64,000 nucleotides of DNA from Yoonia maritima (lineage in GTDB: Bacteria > Pseudomonadota > Alphaproteobacteria > Rhodobacterales > Rhodobacteraceae). The notes under the pieces are model-generated. The model did not search any database. It was not told the origin of the DNA and saw nothing but the letters and a program-made list of their open reading frames with translations. This document shows positions 45,141 to 54,404 of this stretch, piece after piece; the first letter of the stretch is position 1, and each line of letters begins with the position of its first letter. Both the position numbers and the translations under genes were made by a program. The stretch is taken from the NCBI RefSeq assembly GCF_003003285.1, contig NZ_PVTP01000010.1, positions 1-64,000 on the forward strand. The letters run 5' to 3'.

Positions 45141-45232
45141 TACCTACGATCGAGCGAGTCGCCATCGACCCAGCTGCCGGTAATTTTCTAGCATGGCCAA
45201 CACGTTGAGCGGTCTGGAAACTGCCGCTATGG

Positions 45233-45751
45233 TTAACGTGCCGCCGGGTCCCAACGCATCGGTTGTTGGGAATAGCTGATGTATAATGGGTGTTTTGGGT
45301 TGCCGTGTTTGGTCACGCCTAAGGTAAAGATCGGTTTGCCTGTCTTGTGCAACAGTTCTGCGGTCGCGGCACCGCGTTTCAAATGTTCGCCGTGCGTCCC
45401 CCAAGCGGCGATAATTTGATCCGCCCAATTGACCGATTCCTGTAGGACGGTGTCATTTTCTGGGCCGACTGGATCATTGGCTTTGCGCATCAAATGGGGA
45501 TCAGTCTCGCGCCACGCAAAGATGTTTGTTACCCGGAATGCGCCAAAACCCAATGTGCGGGCACGTCTTTCGCAACGCTCAACTGTTGGGTCGTTTTGAA
45601 CCTCGGTTGCTTTGGACGGGTTTAGCATCACGAACAATACGCGCTTGCCGGTGTCGTCCCAGCTACGGGTCAGCGCATAGCGGTAGCGTTCGCAGTCCGA
45701 ATAAAGCGCGGTCGAAGGTGCGTCGTCTTTGGTATGGCTTCGAACAATCAT
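45233..45751 (-). CDS. DUF1643 protein
   Basis: This 172-residue soluble protein has the DUF1643 signature: RYALTRSWDDTGKRVLFVMLNPSKA, then NDPTVERCERRARTLGFGAF, FAWRETDPH and a C-terminal GNPKHPLYIS. These proteins are widespread, often near mobile or defence genes, with no assigned activity. It lies just downstream of truB on the same strand, separated by a 33-base gap that contains a short palindromic repeat. Confidence 0.9.
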   Translation of the reverse strand: MIVRSHTKDDAPSTALYSDCERYRYALTRSWDDTGKRVLFVMLNPSKATEVQNDPTVERCERRARTLGFGAFRVTNIFAWRETDPHLMRKANDPVGPENDTVLQESVNWADQIIAAWGTHGEHLKRGAATAELLHKTGKPIFTLGVTKHGNPKHPLYISYSQQPMRWDPAAR

Positions 45752-45766
45752 CAGGGCAAAGGGTTA

Positions 45767-45788
45767 GGTGGATTAAAATCCACCCTAC
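45767..45788. repeat. Short palindromic repeat, copy 1
   Basis: The arms GGTGGAT/ATCCACC around a TAA-type loop are followed by CTAC. The truB stop codon (TAG on the minus strand, 45787-45785) is formed by the repeat. A second copy with paired base changes is at 54395-54416. Confidence 0.75.
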
Positions 45789-46690
45789 GTTACAAATACG
45801 CGTGTTGGTTGGATTTCGCCACCGCGATAAGTGCCGACAGCGACGGCCTTGCCTTCGAAGGATGCCCATACTTCTTCGCCGTATTCAACGCCTGACGCGA
45901 TCACCGATGCCGGGTTGCCATTACGTAGTTTGGTCACGCTTTCGGCAAGGCACCGGACTTCTGGTAGATCTTGAAGACCCACTTCGAGAGGTTGAATAGA
46001 TGCGTCTAATTCAGTTGTTTTTGCCGCTGCATCAATCTGTTCCAATGTTACGCCATCGGTCGCCTGAAATGGGCCAGACCAAATGCGGCGCAGCGATCTG
46101 ACGTGGGCTTTGCAGCCAAGCGCCTCGCCTAGGTCGCGGGCGATGGATCGGACGTAGCCACCTTTGCCGCAAGTCATTTCCAAAACGACGTGGTCCGCGT
46201 CGGGACGGTCAATAAGAAGGAGTTCCTCGACCCATAGGGGACGTGCAGCTAGTTCCATTTCTTCGCCGTCGCGTGCTTTCTTATAGGCGCGTTCGCCGTC
46301 GACTTTGACAGCTGAAAATTGAGGGGGGACCTGCATGATGTCGCCGATAAAGGCACCAAAGGTGGCCTTGATGGTTTCGTCGTCTGGACGTAGGTCGCTT
46401 GTTGCGATGACTTCGCCTTCGGCGTCGTCAGTATTTGTTGCCTGACCAAGCCGAATGGTAAACGTATATGCTTTTAGGGCATCAGTGATGTAGGGAACGG
46501 TTTTTGTCGCTTCGCCCAATGCCACGGCTAGAACGCCAGTTGCTTCGGGGTCAAGCGTGCCTGCATGGCCTGCCTTTTTCGCGTCAAGCGCCCAGCGAAC
46601 TTTGTTCACTACGGCGGTCGAGGTCAGCCCAGCGGGTTTGTCCACCACGAGCCAGCCAGAAATATCGCGTCCCTTGCGTTTGCGCGCCAT
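45785..46690 (-). CDS. truB: tRNA pseudouridine-55 synthase
   Basis: This 301-residue TruB makes pseudouridine 55 in the T-loop of tRNAs. The catalytic Asp is in [16 protein letters not shown]; other segments are [37 protein letters not shown] and [15 protein letters not shown]. The C-terminal part carries a PUA-like domain. Its stop codon comes from the short palindromic repeat. In most relatives rpsO follows truB directly; here DUF1643 and an RTX gene intervene. Confidence 0.96.
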   Translation of the reverse strand: MARKRKGRDISGWLVVDKPAGLTSTAVVNKVRWALDAKKAGHAGTLDPEATGVLAVALGEATKTVPYITDALKAYTFTIRLGQATNTDDAEGEVIATSDLRPDDETIKATFGAFIGDIMQVPPQFSAVKVDGERAYKKARDGEEMELAARPLWVEELLLIDRPDADHVVLEMTCGKGGYVRSIARDLGEALGCKAHVRSLRRIWSGPFQATDGVTLEQIDAAAKTTELDASIQPLEVGLQDLPEVRCLAESVTKLRNGNPASVIASGVEYGEEVWASFEGKAVAVGTYRGGEIQPTRVFVT

Positions 46691-46814
46691 CGTTCATGTC
46701 CTTTGTCAGATTGCGCGCTTGCTAGTCGCCCAAAGCGCAGCGGTCAAGCACGACAGGATGTTGCACGATGTTAGCACTCTGAAACGAGGGGCTATTTCTT
46801 TGTCATTTCACATA

Positions 46815-46847
46815 ATAAAGCCGCCCGTACATTGGTGGCGGGCGGCT
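46815..46847 (-). terminator. Rho-independent terminator after PilJ copy 2
   Basis: The stem AGCCGCCCG/CGGGCGGCT is followed leftward by TTTATTATG. It separates the PilJ-domain gene from truB. Confidence 0.8.
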
Positions 46848-46863
46848 GTTTGTCATAAGTAGC

Positions 46864-47772
46864 TCAGAGGCCCGATTTACTGCTTTCGATGTATGCGGGG
46901 ATAATCTCGTCGAACTTGCCGTTAATCACTTCGAATTGCTGATCGATGCTCAGGGCGAGTGTGACGTCGGTCGATCCCGCTACCTGCTCAAGGTCGGCTT
47001 TTAGTGTTGCCCAATCTGCGGCGATGGCTTCGAGCGATGCACGAACTTCTGGCGTTGGTGGTGCCGATACGCCGAGGCTATCGAAACCATTGATCAGCGC
47101 GCCCATTGATGCGTCAAACCGACCCACAGATTTGTCAAACCGTGTTGTGCTTCCCATCACGGTGTTTCCGGTTATCAAGCCGCAAGCTTCTTTGCTGATT
47201 TGATTGGAAAGCGCTGGCTGGCGGGTCACAATATCAAGGGTAAATGCGTCGCTTTGCAAAAGCGCTGGCGGGATTGCATAGTCGGCAATGATTTCGCGCA
47301 GCAAGTATTTTGACGTATGCATCATGTTAAGATTGTGACGCGAAACATAGTCTGTCCCGTCAGTCGGGCCTTCACCGTTTAGGCGCCCCAGTGCGGCTTC
47401 TTTAAAGCGGTCCCACTGTGACGACACACTATAAATCGTCGAGTTCAGTCCGCGCCCTTCTTCGGCTGTGTCGATGCCCAGTGCAGCGTCACCTTCTGTC
47501 AGCGCTGTTAGGTAGCTGTCATAGTCGGAAACGCCTTGCGTGATTTGTGCGCTGTAGGCGTCTACCTCGATGCCGGCGTCGAAAAAGCAGGACGCGACGG
47601 CCATACGTTGCGCCGTTTCGCGCATCAACCCACCAACATGCACGCGTTCTGCGCCAGCCATGTAAACTGCGTCGGCTTCGCTTTGGGCGAAAGCTGATGT
47701 GCTTAAGCAAACGCTTGCGATCACAACGCCTGTAAGGTGTTTGGTTGCGGCGATGGGTGACTTTTTAGACAT
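46864..47772 (-). CDS. Secreted PilJ-domain protein (module copy 2)
   Basis: This 302-residue exported protein starts at ATG 47772 (AAAGAGG upstream) with a signal peptide ending STSAFA|QS. Like the protein at 5672-6616 it has two P-box-like helices: AERVHVGGLMRETAQRMAVASC and, later, LDIVTRQPALSNQISKEAC, each with Cys at the same distance as in copy 1, and a shared C-terminal GFDSLGVSAPPTPEVRASL (copy 1: GLESVGVRPPPTARIEEGL). It ends KSGL (copy 1: SKLGL). No anchor or output domain is present. The PstS-OmpA fusion gene lies directly upstream. Ligand and role are unknown. Confidence 0.8.
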   Translation of the reverse strand: MSKKSPIAATKHLTGVVIASVCLSTSAFAQSEADAVYMAGAERVHVGGLMRETAQRMAVASCFFDAGIEVDAYSAQITQGVSDYDSYLTALTEGDAALGIDTAEEGRGLNSTIYSVSSQWDRFKEAALGRLNGEGPTDGTDYVSRHNLNMMHTSKYLLREIIADYAIPPALLQSDAFTLDIVTRQPALSNQISKEACGLITGNTVMGSTTRFDKSVGRFDASMGALINGFDSLGVSAPPTPEVRASLEAIAADWATLKADLEQVAGSTDVTLALSIDQQFEVINGKFDEIIPAYIESSKSGL

Positions 47773-47858
47773 GGCGACCTCTTTACTCCGCGACAGGGTG
47801 GGATGCGCGTTGCCGCGCATCTGTGATGTCAAAACGTTTGAAAACTTGTTGAACCCGC

Positions 47859-49439
47859 TCATTGTGTGCTGATCCATGTTTCGACACGACGGTTAATCTG
47901 ACGTCCTGAATCTGTTGTATTGCAGGCCGCAGGGGCGATTTCACCAAAACCAGTGGTTTTGATTGTCACGTTGCTAAGACTATCGCCCGCGAGTGTTTCA
48001 AGTGCAGCGCGTACTTGGGCCGCGCGCCCCTCTGCGAGTGATAGGTTGGGACCGAATGCGCCGACCGAGTCCGCAAACCCGACCAATGTTACTTCAGTGC
48101 CTGCTGGCATATCCTTTAGATAGTTTGCGAGCCGCGTCAGGTCGGCTTGGCCGCGCGGGTCAAGGATTGTCGAGCCGGTGCGGAAACGGAACGTGGATGA
48201 CAGGCGGTCGTTGTTTGCCATCAGCGCAAGCATGTTGCTTGCGACGCGCTGTTCGGTGGCGTTTGTGCCTGATTGAAGAACGGTTTTGGCACGTTGACTT
48301 GCGAGGCCCATTTCGACCCGCTCAACACCCAGATTGATAAAGCCTGATTGCCGGATGACACCGTTCGCAGCATCAGACGTCGCGTAGTCGATGAAACCAG
48401 TTGCCATCGGATCAGCAACATCGCCGCGGTTGTACAAGAACAAACGGCGGAACAATGTGTATTCCTCGGTCTTGACTGAAAACGCATCAGGCTCTGTGCC
48501 AATTCCACATTCGCTGATCAATGTCAGCGGTTTCTGTCCACGCTTAAATGCAAATCCAACGTATGCAATTGCGCCTGCATTTTCGTCAACATAGTTTGAG
48601 GCTTCGACGTTGTCGGTTGCTGTAAATGCGCTGGGTGCATTAGCTGGTGAATTGCCGCCAAACACGCCTGCGTTAAACACTGATGCTGTATCAGTGTCGC
48701 TTGTTACGACGGACACAGGGAGATTAGGGCCGCCGACCTGAGCCCAGTTCGTGACTTCGCCGCGATATATGCGTGCAACGTCCACAACGGAAAGTTGTGT
48801 TACCGGGTTAGATTGATTTACGATCACGACCAGACCGTCCAGCGCGAGGATGTGCTCTTGGTCCAGCGCGGTCATGTCGCCCGCGCCATTGGCAGCAAGC
48901 GCAGCGGCTTCGTCTGCTGTGATGGGGCGCGCCGACATTGCGACCTGCGTAGAATTGTCGAGCAGCCCAGAGAAAGCATCCCCAGCGTTGCTAGAGCTAA
49001 CCAGATAGGTGCCCATTGAATCACCGAACCCTTGCTGTCCGACAAGTGTCGCTGCGAACTCTCCGTCGTTAGCGGTCGTTGTTATTGTGGATTCAGCATC
49101 TTGTGATGTCGCGTAGCCGCCCATCAATAGGGGCATCAAACCTTGTGCAATAGTGTCAGACCCGCTGACTGTAATGTCGGCTTCAATCGCTTTGGTTGTT
49201 GGGCAACTTTCGCCCTCGCAACGTACGCGGTTGGTCGCAATACGAAGATCGCCCAACGCGGTTTGAAGAAGGTAGTAATCATCGACGACACCGATCAAGT
49301 CGCCCTGAAGGTTGATCGTACCATCGGTCGACCGCAATGTGACGACGTCAGCTGCTGCGTTCGTGCATAGCGTGGTTGTGCTCGCCAGAATGAGGGTTCT
49401 CAAAATAGAACGTTGTTTGGTGCTGGTGGTGTGTTTCAA
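47859..49439 (-). CDS. PstS-like substrate-binding/OmpA fusion (module copy 2)
   Basis: This is 526 residues, the same length as copy 1 at 6746-8326. It has a signal peptide (ending NAAA|DV), an N-terminal domain with RVRCEGESCPTT, a PstS-like domain (ADITVSGSDTIAQGLMPLL, TQVAMSARPIT, IYRGEVTNWAQVGG) and a C-terminal OmpA domain (RFRTGSTILDPRG, GFADSVG, INRRVETW). The phosphate-loop Ser-Gly-Thr region reads SDTDTASVF instead of copy 1's SEDSGTRAVF, so ligand preference may differ. It is followed by the PilJ-domain gene but has no linked winged-helix regulator. Confidence 0.85.
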   Translation of the reverse strand: MKHTTSTKQRSILRTLILASTTTLCTNAAADVVTLRSTDGTINLQGDLIGVVDDYYLLQTALGDLRIATNRVRCEGESCPTTKAIEADITVSGSDTIAQGLMPLLMGGYATSQDAESTITTTANDGEFAATLVGQQGFGDSMGTYLVSSSNAGDAFSGLLDNSTQVAMSARPITADEAAALAANGAGDMTALDQEHILALDGLVVIVNQSNPVTQLSVVDVARIYRGEVTNWAQVGGPNLPVSVVTSDTDTASVFNAGVFGGNSPANAPSAFTATDNVEASNYVDENAGAIAYVGFAFKRGQKPLTLISECGIGTEPDAFSVKTEEYTLFRRLFLYNRGDVADPMATGFIDYATSDAANGVIRQSGFINLGVERVEMGLASQRAKTVLQSGTNATEQRVASNMLALMANNDRLSSTFRFRTGSTILDPRGQADLTRLANYLKDMPAGTEVTLVGFADSVGAFGPNLSLAEGRAAQVRAALETLAGDSLSNVTIKTTGFGEIAPAACNTTDSGRQINRRVETWISTQ

Positions 49440-49796
49440 AGAAGAGCTCCATTCTACTATGTCCCTGAGCGGGCTGCAATTTTAGGGCGTATTGTTTACC
49501 CGTTTTAATGATATTGTCCGATACCAATGAGATTTTACAGCATCCTGAGAACAATTGTGGTGCCATTATGGCAGAGATCAGGCGTGAAACTACTTTGAGC
49601 TTGGCAGTATAGCGTCATAAGCTGCTTATCGTGATAGCGCTAACTGCCTGATTTTTGTGTATCTACAACGAGATAAGATGAATAATTGATCAAATATAAA
49701 ACGTCGCTGTTGGGCGTTGAAATGTGGCGAAATTTTCAGTGTTGCCGTGAACGTTTTTTCATTTTCTGAATAAGCTGTGGGTAAAACGACACGCTA
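49440..49796. promoter_or_regulatory. 357-base AT-rich intergenic region
   Basis: No credible gene is seen. The region lies upstream of the second PstS-OmpA gene and downstream of recQ. I found no hairpin terminator for recQ and no clear copy of the GCCGCAA/TTGCGGC repeat seen in front of module 1; only a loose GGCGAAA word at about 49726 is shared. Confidence 0.3.
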
Positions 49797-51830
49797 TCAG
49801 GAGGATATGACCTCTAAGAAAGCTTCGCCAAACCGCTCAGCGTACCGTTCTCCGATTAAGCGTTCTAGCTGATCAGCGTCAGCGCTGCGCATTTGTGCCA
49901 CCTTAGCGAGCGTGGATGCGGTGCAGCTCATCGGTTTATCCGCGCCATGCGGTCCGCGTGACAATGCCGCTTGTACTTCAAGTAATCGATCGTAGATTTC
50001 GCCTTCGTTACGTCCGGCAAGTTTCCGTCGGGCGGGGTGGGTTTCTTCGACCGCGCCAGCAATGACTTCAAGGAAATCACGCCCGTAGCTTTCCAGCTTT
50101 TTCGCGCCAACGCCACCGATCTGCGCCATCTGGTCCAAGGTAACCGGCCGCTTTTCAGCCATTTCGATAAGGGTACGATCATTAAAAATGATGTATGCGG
50201 GAACCCCGCCTTGCTCTGCCAGATAGCGGCGCTTTGCCTTAAGCGCAGAAAGCAATGGAGCGTCTTCTTCGCTGACGAGCATCCGGACTTTGGGGCCGCT
50301 ACCACGCGCGGCGCGAATAGTATCACGGCGCAGTTCGATTGTTGCTTCGCCGCGCAAGATTGGCCGGGCGGCTTCGGTCATGCGCAGTGCGCCGTGGCGT
50401 TCGCGGTCGGGCCGCAGGAGGTCGTGCCCCATCATTTGCCGGAATATCGCCTGCCATTGGCGTTTGTCGTATTCCTTGCCAACGCCGAATGTGGGCAGGC
50501 TGTCGTGCCCGCGTTGCTGGATCTTATCGGTTAGATCGCCACGCAAAATATCGATCAGATGCCCCGCGCCGAACCATTCTTCGGTCCGCAACGCAGCAGA
50601 CAGCGCCATGCGCACAGCGGTTGTGCCGTCGAATACCTCGGCCGGCTTATCGCAAAGATCACAGTTACCACAGGGGCCGGGGGTTTCGCCAAAATACTCA
50701 AGCAGGTTTTGACGGCGACAACGAAGCGCCTCGGCCAGTCCGAGTAGCGCGTTCAAACGCCCATGGTCAGCAGCGCGACGTTCTGGGGGCGCTAACCCTT
50801 CATCGACTTGTTGGCGGCGGAACCGGATATCGTCGGGGCCAAATAACGTTAGCGTTTCGGCTGGTGCACCATCACGACCGGCGCGACCGATCTCTTGGTA
50901 ATAGCCCTCGATAGATTTCGGCAGATCGGCATGCGCGACCCAGCGAATATCAGGTTTATCGATACCCATGCCAAAGGCGACGGTCGCGCAGACGATTAGC
51001 CCGTCTTCTTGCTGAAAGCGGCGTTCAACGATGCGGCGGTCGTCAGCTTCCATGCCGCCATGATAATGGCACGTCGCGTGACCAGCTTCGTTCAAGGCTT
51101 TGGCAAGGGTTTCTGTTTTTGCACGGGTCCCACAGTAGACAATGCCGGACTGGCCTTTGCGTGCGGACGCAAAATTCAAGATTTGCGCGCGTGGTCCATC
51201 TTTGACAGCAAACGCGAGGTGGATATTCGGCCTGTCGAAGCCACGCAAAAATGTGGACGGTTCTGCACCATCAAATAGCTTTTGAACGATTTCGATTTGG
51301 GTTTCCGCATCGGCCGTCGCTGTGAACGCGGCAAGCGGTACATCTAACGTGCGGCGTAGTTCGCCAATACGCAGGTAATCGGGGCGGAAGTCGTGGCCCC
51401 ATTGGCTAACGCAATGGGCTTCATCCACGGCGATCAGGTTCACACCAACACGTTTGAGCATATTGACTGTACCACCAGAGGCGAGCCGCTCTGGCGCCAT
51501 GTAGAGCAGCTTTAGCGTCCCTGCCTCTAACGCGGCAAACACTTCGTCGGTTTCTTCTTGGGTGTTGCCTGACGTAAGTGCGCCAGCAGAAACCCCAGTT
51601 TCGCGGAGGCCACGGACCTGATCACGCATCAACGCAATCAAGGGCGAAATAACGACAGTAACGCCATCGCGCACCAATGCAGGCAATTGGAAACACAGAG
51701 ATTTTCCCCCACCTGTTGGCATAATTGCCAAGGTGTTTTCCCCTGCAATGACCGCCTCTACGATGTCTTGCTGGCCCGGGCGGAACGCATCAAAACCAAA
51801 GATATCGCGAAGCAGCGTGGCAGCGGGCAT
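49797..51830 (-). CDS. recQ: ATP-dependent DNA helicase RecQ
   Basis: This 677-residue superfamily 2 helicase has Walker A (MPTGGGKSLCFQLPAL), DEAH box (AVDEAHCVSQWGHDFRPDY), motif VI (YYQEIGRAGRDG), the zinc-binding RQC region with Cys ligands (CRRQNLL, GPCGNCDLC), the winged helix, and a C-terminal HRDC domain (LAEQGGVPAYIIFNDRTLIEM). It unwinds recombination intermediates and stalled forks. Length is slightly above E. coli RecQ. Confidence 0.97.
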   Translation of the reverse strand: MPAATLLRDIFGFDAFRPGQQDIVEAVIAGENTLAIMPTGGGKSLCFQLPALVRDGVTVVISPLIALMRDQVRGLRETGVSAGALTSGNTQEETDEVFAALEAGTLKLLYMAPERLASGGTVNMLKRVGVNLIAVDEAHCVSQWGHDFRPDYLRIGELRRTLDVPLAAFTATADAETQIEIVQKLFDGAEPSTFLRGFDRPNIHLAFAVKDGPRAQILNFASARKGQSGIVYCGTRAKTETLAKALNEAGHATCHYHGGMEADDRRIVERRFQQEDGLIVCATVAFGMGIDKPDIRWVAHADLPKSIEGYYQEIGRAGRDGAPAETLTLFGPDDIRFRRQQVDEGLAPPERRAADHGRLNALLGLAEALRCRRQNLLEYFGETPGPCGNCDLCDKPAEVFDGTTAVRMALSAALRTEEWFGAGHLIDILRGDLTDKIQQRGHDSLPTFGVGKEYDKRQWQAIFRQMMGHDLLRPDRERHGALRMTEAARPILRGEATIELRRDTIRAARGSGPKVRMLVSEEDAPLLSALKAKRRYLAEQGGVPAYIIFNDRTLIEMAEKRPVTLDQMAQIGGVGAKKLESYGRDFLEVIAGAVEETHPARRKLAGRNEGEIYDRLLEVQAALSRGPHGADKPMSCTASTLAKVAQMRSADADQLERLIGERYAERFGEAFLEVISS

Positions 51831-51909
51831 ATAGGGTAACCTGTGTGGACGGATATTTGAGTTCCGCGCACATTCCCACGTTCAGATTCTGGCAGCAAGC
51901 ACCGCAACG

Positions 51910-51944
51910 AAAAAAGGCCGCCTTCGTTACGGAAGACGACCTTT
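51910..51944 (-). terminator. Rho-independent terminator
   Basis: On the minus strand AAAGGTCGTCTTC pairs (with G-U pairs) with GAAGGCGGCCTTT and runs into TTTTTT. It ends the small exported-protein gene. Confidence 0.85.
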
Positions 51945-51969
51945 CTGGAGTACCGCTTGCGCGGATAAC

Positions 51970-52302
51970 TTAGCGAACGATGTCGTAGTCTTGCTGAGCA
52001 ACAACTTGACCGTCTACTTTCAGTAGGGCGATCACTTTGTTCAGCGGTGTGCCACCAACGTTGACGCGAACGTCGCTGTTTGCACCGGCGTGGACAGATT
52101 CTGTCCCGATCAATGTGCCGATTTCGCCTGAAGCGCTTTTGTAGATCTCTACAACGCCGTCGCCTTCGGCGCGAACGATGCCTAGATCCAGAATTGAAGT
52201 CGCATCCAAGTTTTCACCTAGCTCGAAGTAGCTTTCTGCAGAAGCAGCAGAACCCAGAGCGGCGACAGTTGCAGCAGCAAGTGCGATTTTTTTGATAGAC
52301 AT
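51970..52302 (-). CDS. Small exported protein
   Basis: This 110-residue protein has a signal peptide (IALAAATVAALGSAASA|ES) and a beta-rich mature domain (ESYFELGENLDATSILDLG, VVEIYKSASGEIG, GGTPLNKVIALLKVDGQVVA). There are no cysteines. AAAGGA precedes ATG 52302 and codon use is strongly biased, suggesting good expression. It has its own terminator. The family is not recognised; a periplasmic location is expected. Confidence 0.75.
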   Translation of the reverse strand: MSIKKIALAAATVAALGSAASAESYFELGENLDATSILDLGIVRAEGDGVVEIYKSASGEIGTLIGTESVHAGANSDVRVNVGGTPLNKVIALLKVDGQVVAQQDYDIVR

Positions 52303-52709
52303 GATATGTTCCTTTTTCTCTTTTATTTTGCGACGCTAATGCCGCTGATTGTTTGTCTCGGCGGCGTTGTTTGCCGTGTTGATGAATTGCATATCGGGTG
52401 CTTGGTGCCGTTTGAAAAGGCTGATTTCGATCACGAAAATGGTGATCAATGTGATCGGAAACAGTTCTTGAAAATGGTGCAAGCAGCCCCAATAGGTCAG
52501 TTCTGTGCGGCACCGAACGAAACTAAAACTAACTCTGTGCGTTCGTGCGATGCTCAGAGTTTGGGCGCGATCACAAAACTTGTGCGAACGCATAATTGTG
52601 AGACGAAATATTTCTGACAAATTACGCGGGCGTGATCGATTTTGGCGTTCCACAGCCGTTGCTATGGATGAAATCGCAACGTAGCGTCCCCGAAAATAGG
52701 AGTACGACG
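52303..52709. promoter_or_regulatory. 407-base divergent intergenic region
   Basis: This region holds the promoters of the small exported protein and the histidine phosphatase. Open frames on both strands lack plausible coding character and were left out. An inverted pair, TGCGTTCG at 52538 and CGAACGCA at 52585, flanks about 40 bases and may be an operator or chance. Confidence 0.3.
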
Positions 52710-53354
52710 ATGGGCGAGATCATATTTGTGCGCCATGGGCAGGCAAATTCGGGCGCGACTGACGAAGAAAGCTATGACAAGCTATCTGATCTTGGTCATC
52801 AGCAGGCGCGTTGGCTGGGCGACTACATGCGCGACCGCGAAGAACCGTTTGATAAAGTGATTGCTGGCAGTCTACGCCGTCATCGTGAAACGGCGGCGGG
52901 AATGGGATTTTCTGACCCGGTGATTGATCCTCGTCTGAACGAGATGGATTATTTTAGTCTTGGTAAGGCGCTTGATGATGTTCATGGCGTACCGATGCCC
53001 GGCCCGGATGAATTCGCCGCACATATTCCACAAGTCATGGAAGCTTGGCATCGGGCTGAAATCAAAGGTGTTGAGACATTCGCATCGTTTGAAGAGCGCG
53101 TAACAGGTGTGCTGCAAGAGGCAGCGCAGCCGGGTGTTCGTGTGCTATGTGTGACCTCTGGTGGTGTGATCGGGATGATTTTGCGCCATCTACTATTGTT
53201 AGACCCAACACGGTTGGCGCATGTATTGCTTCCAATCATGAACACGTCAGTGCATAGGGTTCACGTCATTCCGCAAGGGCCGATTTTGGCAAGCTTCAAC
53301 GCAGCGCCGCATCTGGATCATCCAGATCGTGCATATGCAATTACTCACTTTTAA
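52710..53354 (+). CDS. Histidine phosphatase-family protein
   Basis: This 214-residue phosphoglycerate-mutase-like protein has the catalytic FVRHGQANSG at the N-terminus, a second-arginine SLRRHRETA segment, the Glu region RLNEMDYFSLG and the C-terminal His near TSGGVIGMILRHLL. These act as phosphatases or mutases on small phosphate esters; the substrate is unknown. ATG 52710 has AGGAG upstream. It precedes the dehydrogenase gene by nine bases with an AAGGA site in the gap, so the two form an operon. Confidence 0.88.
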   Translation: MGEIIFVRHGQANSGATDEESYDKLSDLGHQQARWLGDYMRDREEPFDKVIAGSLRRHRETAAGMGFSDPVIDPRLNEMDYFSLGKALDDVHGVPMPGPDEFAAHIPQVMEAWHRAEIKGVETFASFEERVTGVLQEAAQPGVRVLCVTSGGVIGMILRHLLLLDPTRLAHVLLPIMNTSVHRVHVIPQGPILASFNAAPHLDHPDRAYAITHF

Positions 53355-53363
53355 GGATAAAAA

Positions 53364-54404
53364 ATGGTGCATCTTTGGGTCCGCGCGGAAAGTCGCGCCA
53401 ACGAAGAACGTGTTGGTCTTACGCCAGATGGCGCAGCGCAGCTGCTGAAACAAGGGTTCAAAGTTACGGTCGAAGAAAGCAGTCAGCGTATTATCCCAAT
53501 TGCGGATTACGTTGCGGTCGGTTGCGAAGTTGCGCCCGAGTTCTCATGGGTGGATGCACCGGATGATGCACTGATCTTTGGGTTAAAGGAATTGCCCGAA
53601 GACGGCACGCCACTACGTCACCGTCACATCATGTTCGGCCATGCCTATAAGGGGCAGCCATCGGGGCGCGTCCTGCTGGACCGGTTTCAGGCTGGCGGTG
53701 GCGCGCTGTATGATCTGGAATATCTGACCCATGCAGATGGTCGCCGGGTCGCGGCGTTTGGTTATTGGGCTGGCTATGCAGGCGCGGCTGTGTCGCTGAT
53801 GTGCTGGATTGCACAACAATATGGCGAACAAGCTGCACCCGTGCATGCTTATCCAAATGCTGCCGATATGCGTGCCGATCTACTGTCGCGTTTGGGCGAT
53901 ACGCGGCCGAACGCATTGATCATCGGGGCGCTGGGCCGTGTGGGTACTGGCGGTGCCGATCTATGCGAAGCGATGGGGATGAAGGTTACCAAGTGGGACA
54001 TGGCGGAAACCGCTTCGGGCGGTCCATTCCCCGAGGTGCTAGCGCATGACATCTTCTTGAATTGTATCCTTGCACGCCCTGGTACACCTGTGTTCGTGCC
54101 CGCGGATGCCAAGGTAGCAGAACGCAAACTGTCAGTTATCGGGGATATTGCTTGCGATCCAGATAGCGATTTTTCACCGATCAAGGTTTATGACCGGACC
54201 ACGACATGGGCTGATCCCGCGCTTCGCGTACACGATGATCCGGTTTTGGATGTAACGGCGATTGATAACCTGCCTTCGATGTTGCCTGCGGAAAGCAGTG
54301 AAGATTTCGCCGGGCAGTTGCTGCCGCATCTCATGACGCTCGGTGCCTTGGACCAAGATGTCTGGGGACGTGCTGGAGCATGTTTCAAAGAGGCGGTGGG
54401 TTAA
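53364..54404 (+). CDS. LYS1-type saccharopine dehydrogenase (NAD+, L-lysine-forming)
   Basis: This 346-residue protein resembles the single-domain saccharopine dehydrogenases of fungi: N-terminal LWVRAESRANEERVGLTPDGAAQLL (the alanine-dehydrogenase/PNT-like start), IFGLKELPEDG, MFGHAYKGQ with a catalytic-type Lys/His pair, YDLEYLTHADGRRVAAFGYWAGYAGA, and the NAD-binding LIIGALGRVGTGGADL. In fungi it makes lysine from saccharopine; bacterial homologues are thought to act in lysine metabolism, direction uncertain. Its TAA stop comes from the palindromic repeat. Confidence 0.88.
   Translation: MVHLWVRAESRANEERVGLTPDGAAQLLKQGFKVTVEESSQRIIPIADYVAVGCEVAPEFSWVDAPDDALIFGLKELPEDGTPLRHRHIMFGHAYKGQPSGRVLLDRFQAGGGALYDLEYLTHADGRRVAAFGYWAGYAGAAVSLMCWIAQQYGEQAAPVHAYPNAADMRADLLSRLGDTRPNALIIGALGRVGTGGADLCEAMGMKVTKWDMAETASGGPFPEVLAHDIFLNCILARPGTPVFVPADAKVAERKLSVIGDIACDPDSDFSPIKVYDRTTTWADPALRVHDDPVLDVTAIDNLPSMLPAESSEDFAGQLLPHLMTLGALDQDVWGRAGACFKEAVG

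Noticed and set aside
45144-45428. 94-codon minus-strand frame inside DUF1643
   Set aside because: It is an out-of-frame shadow of the DUF1643 gene, which matches its family along its full length.
52306-52653. Two open frames (one per strand) between the small exported protein and the histidine phosphatase
   Set aside because: No ribosome site, Cys-rich or Arg/His-rich composition, and both occupy the divergent promoter region.
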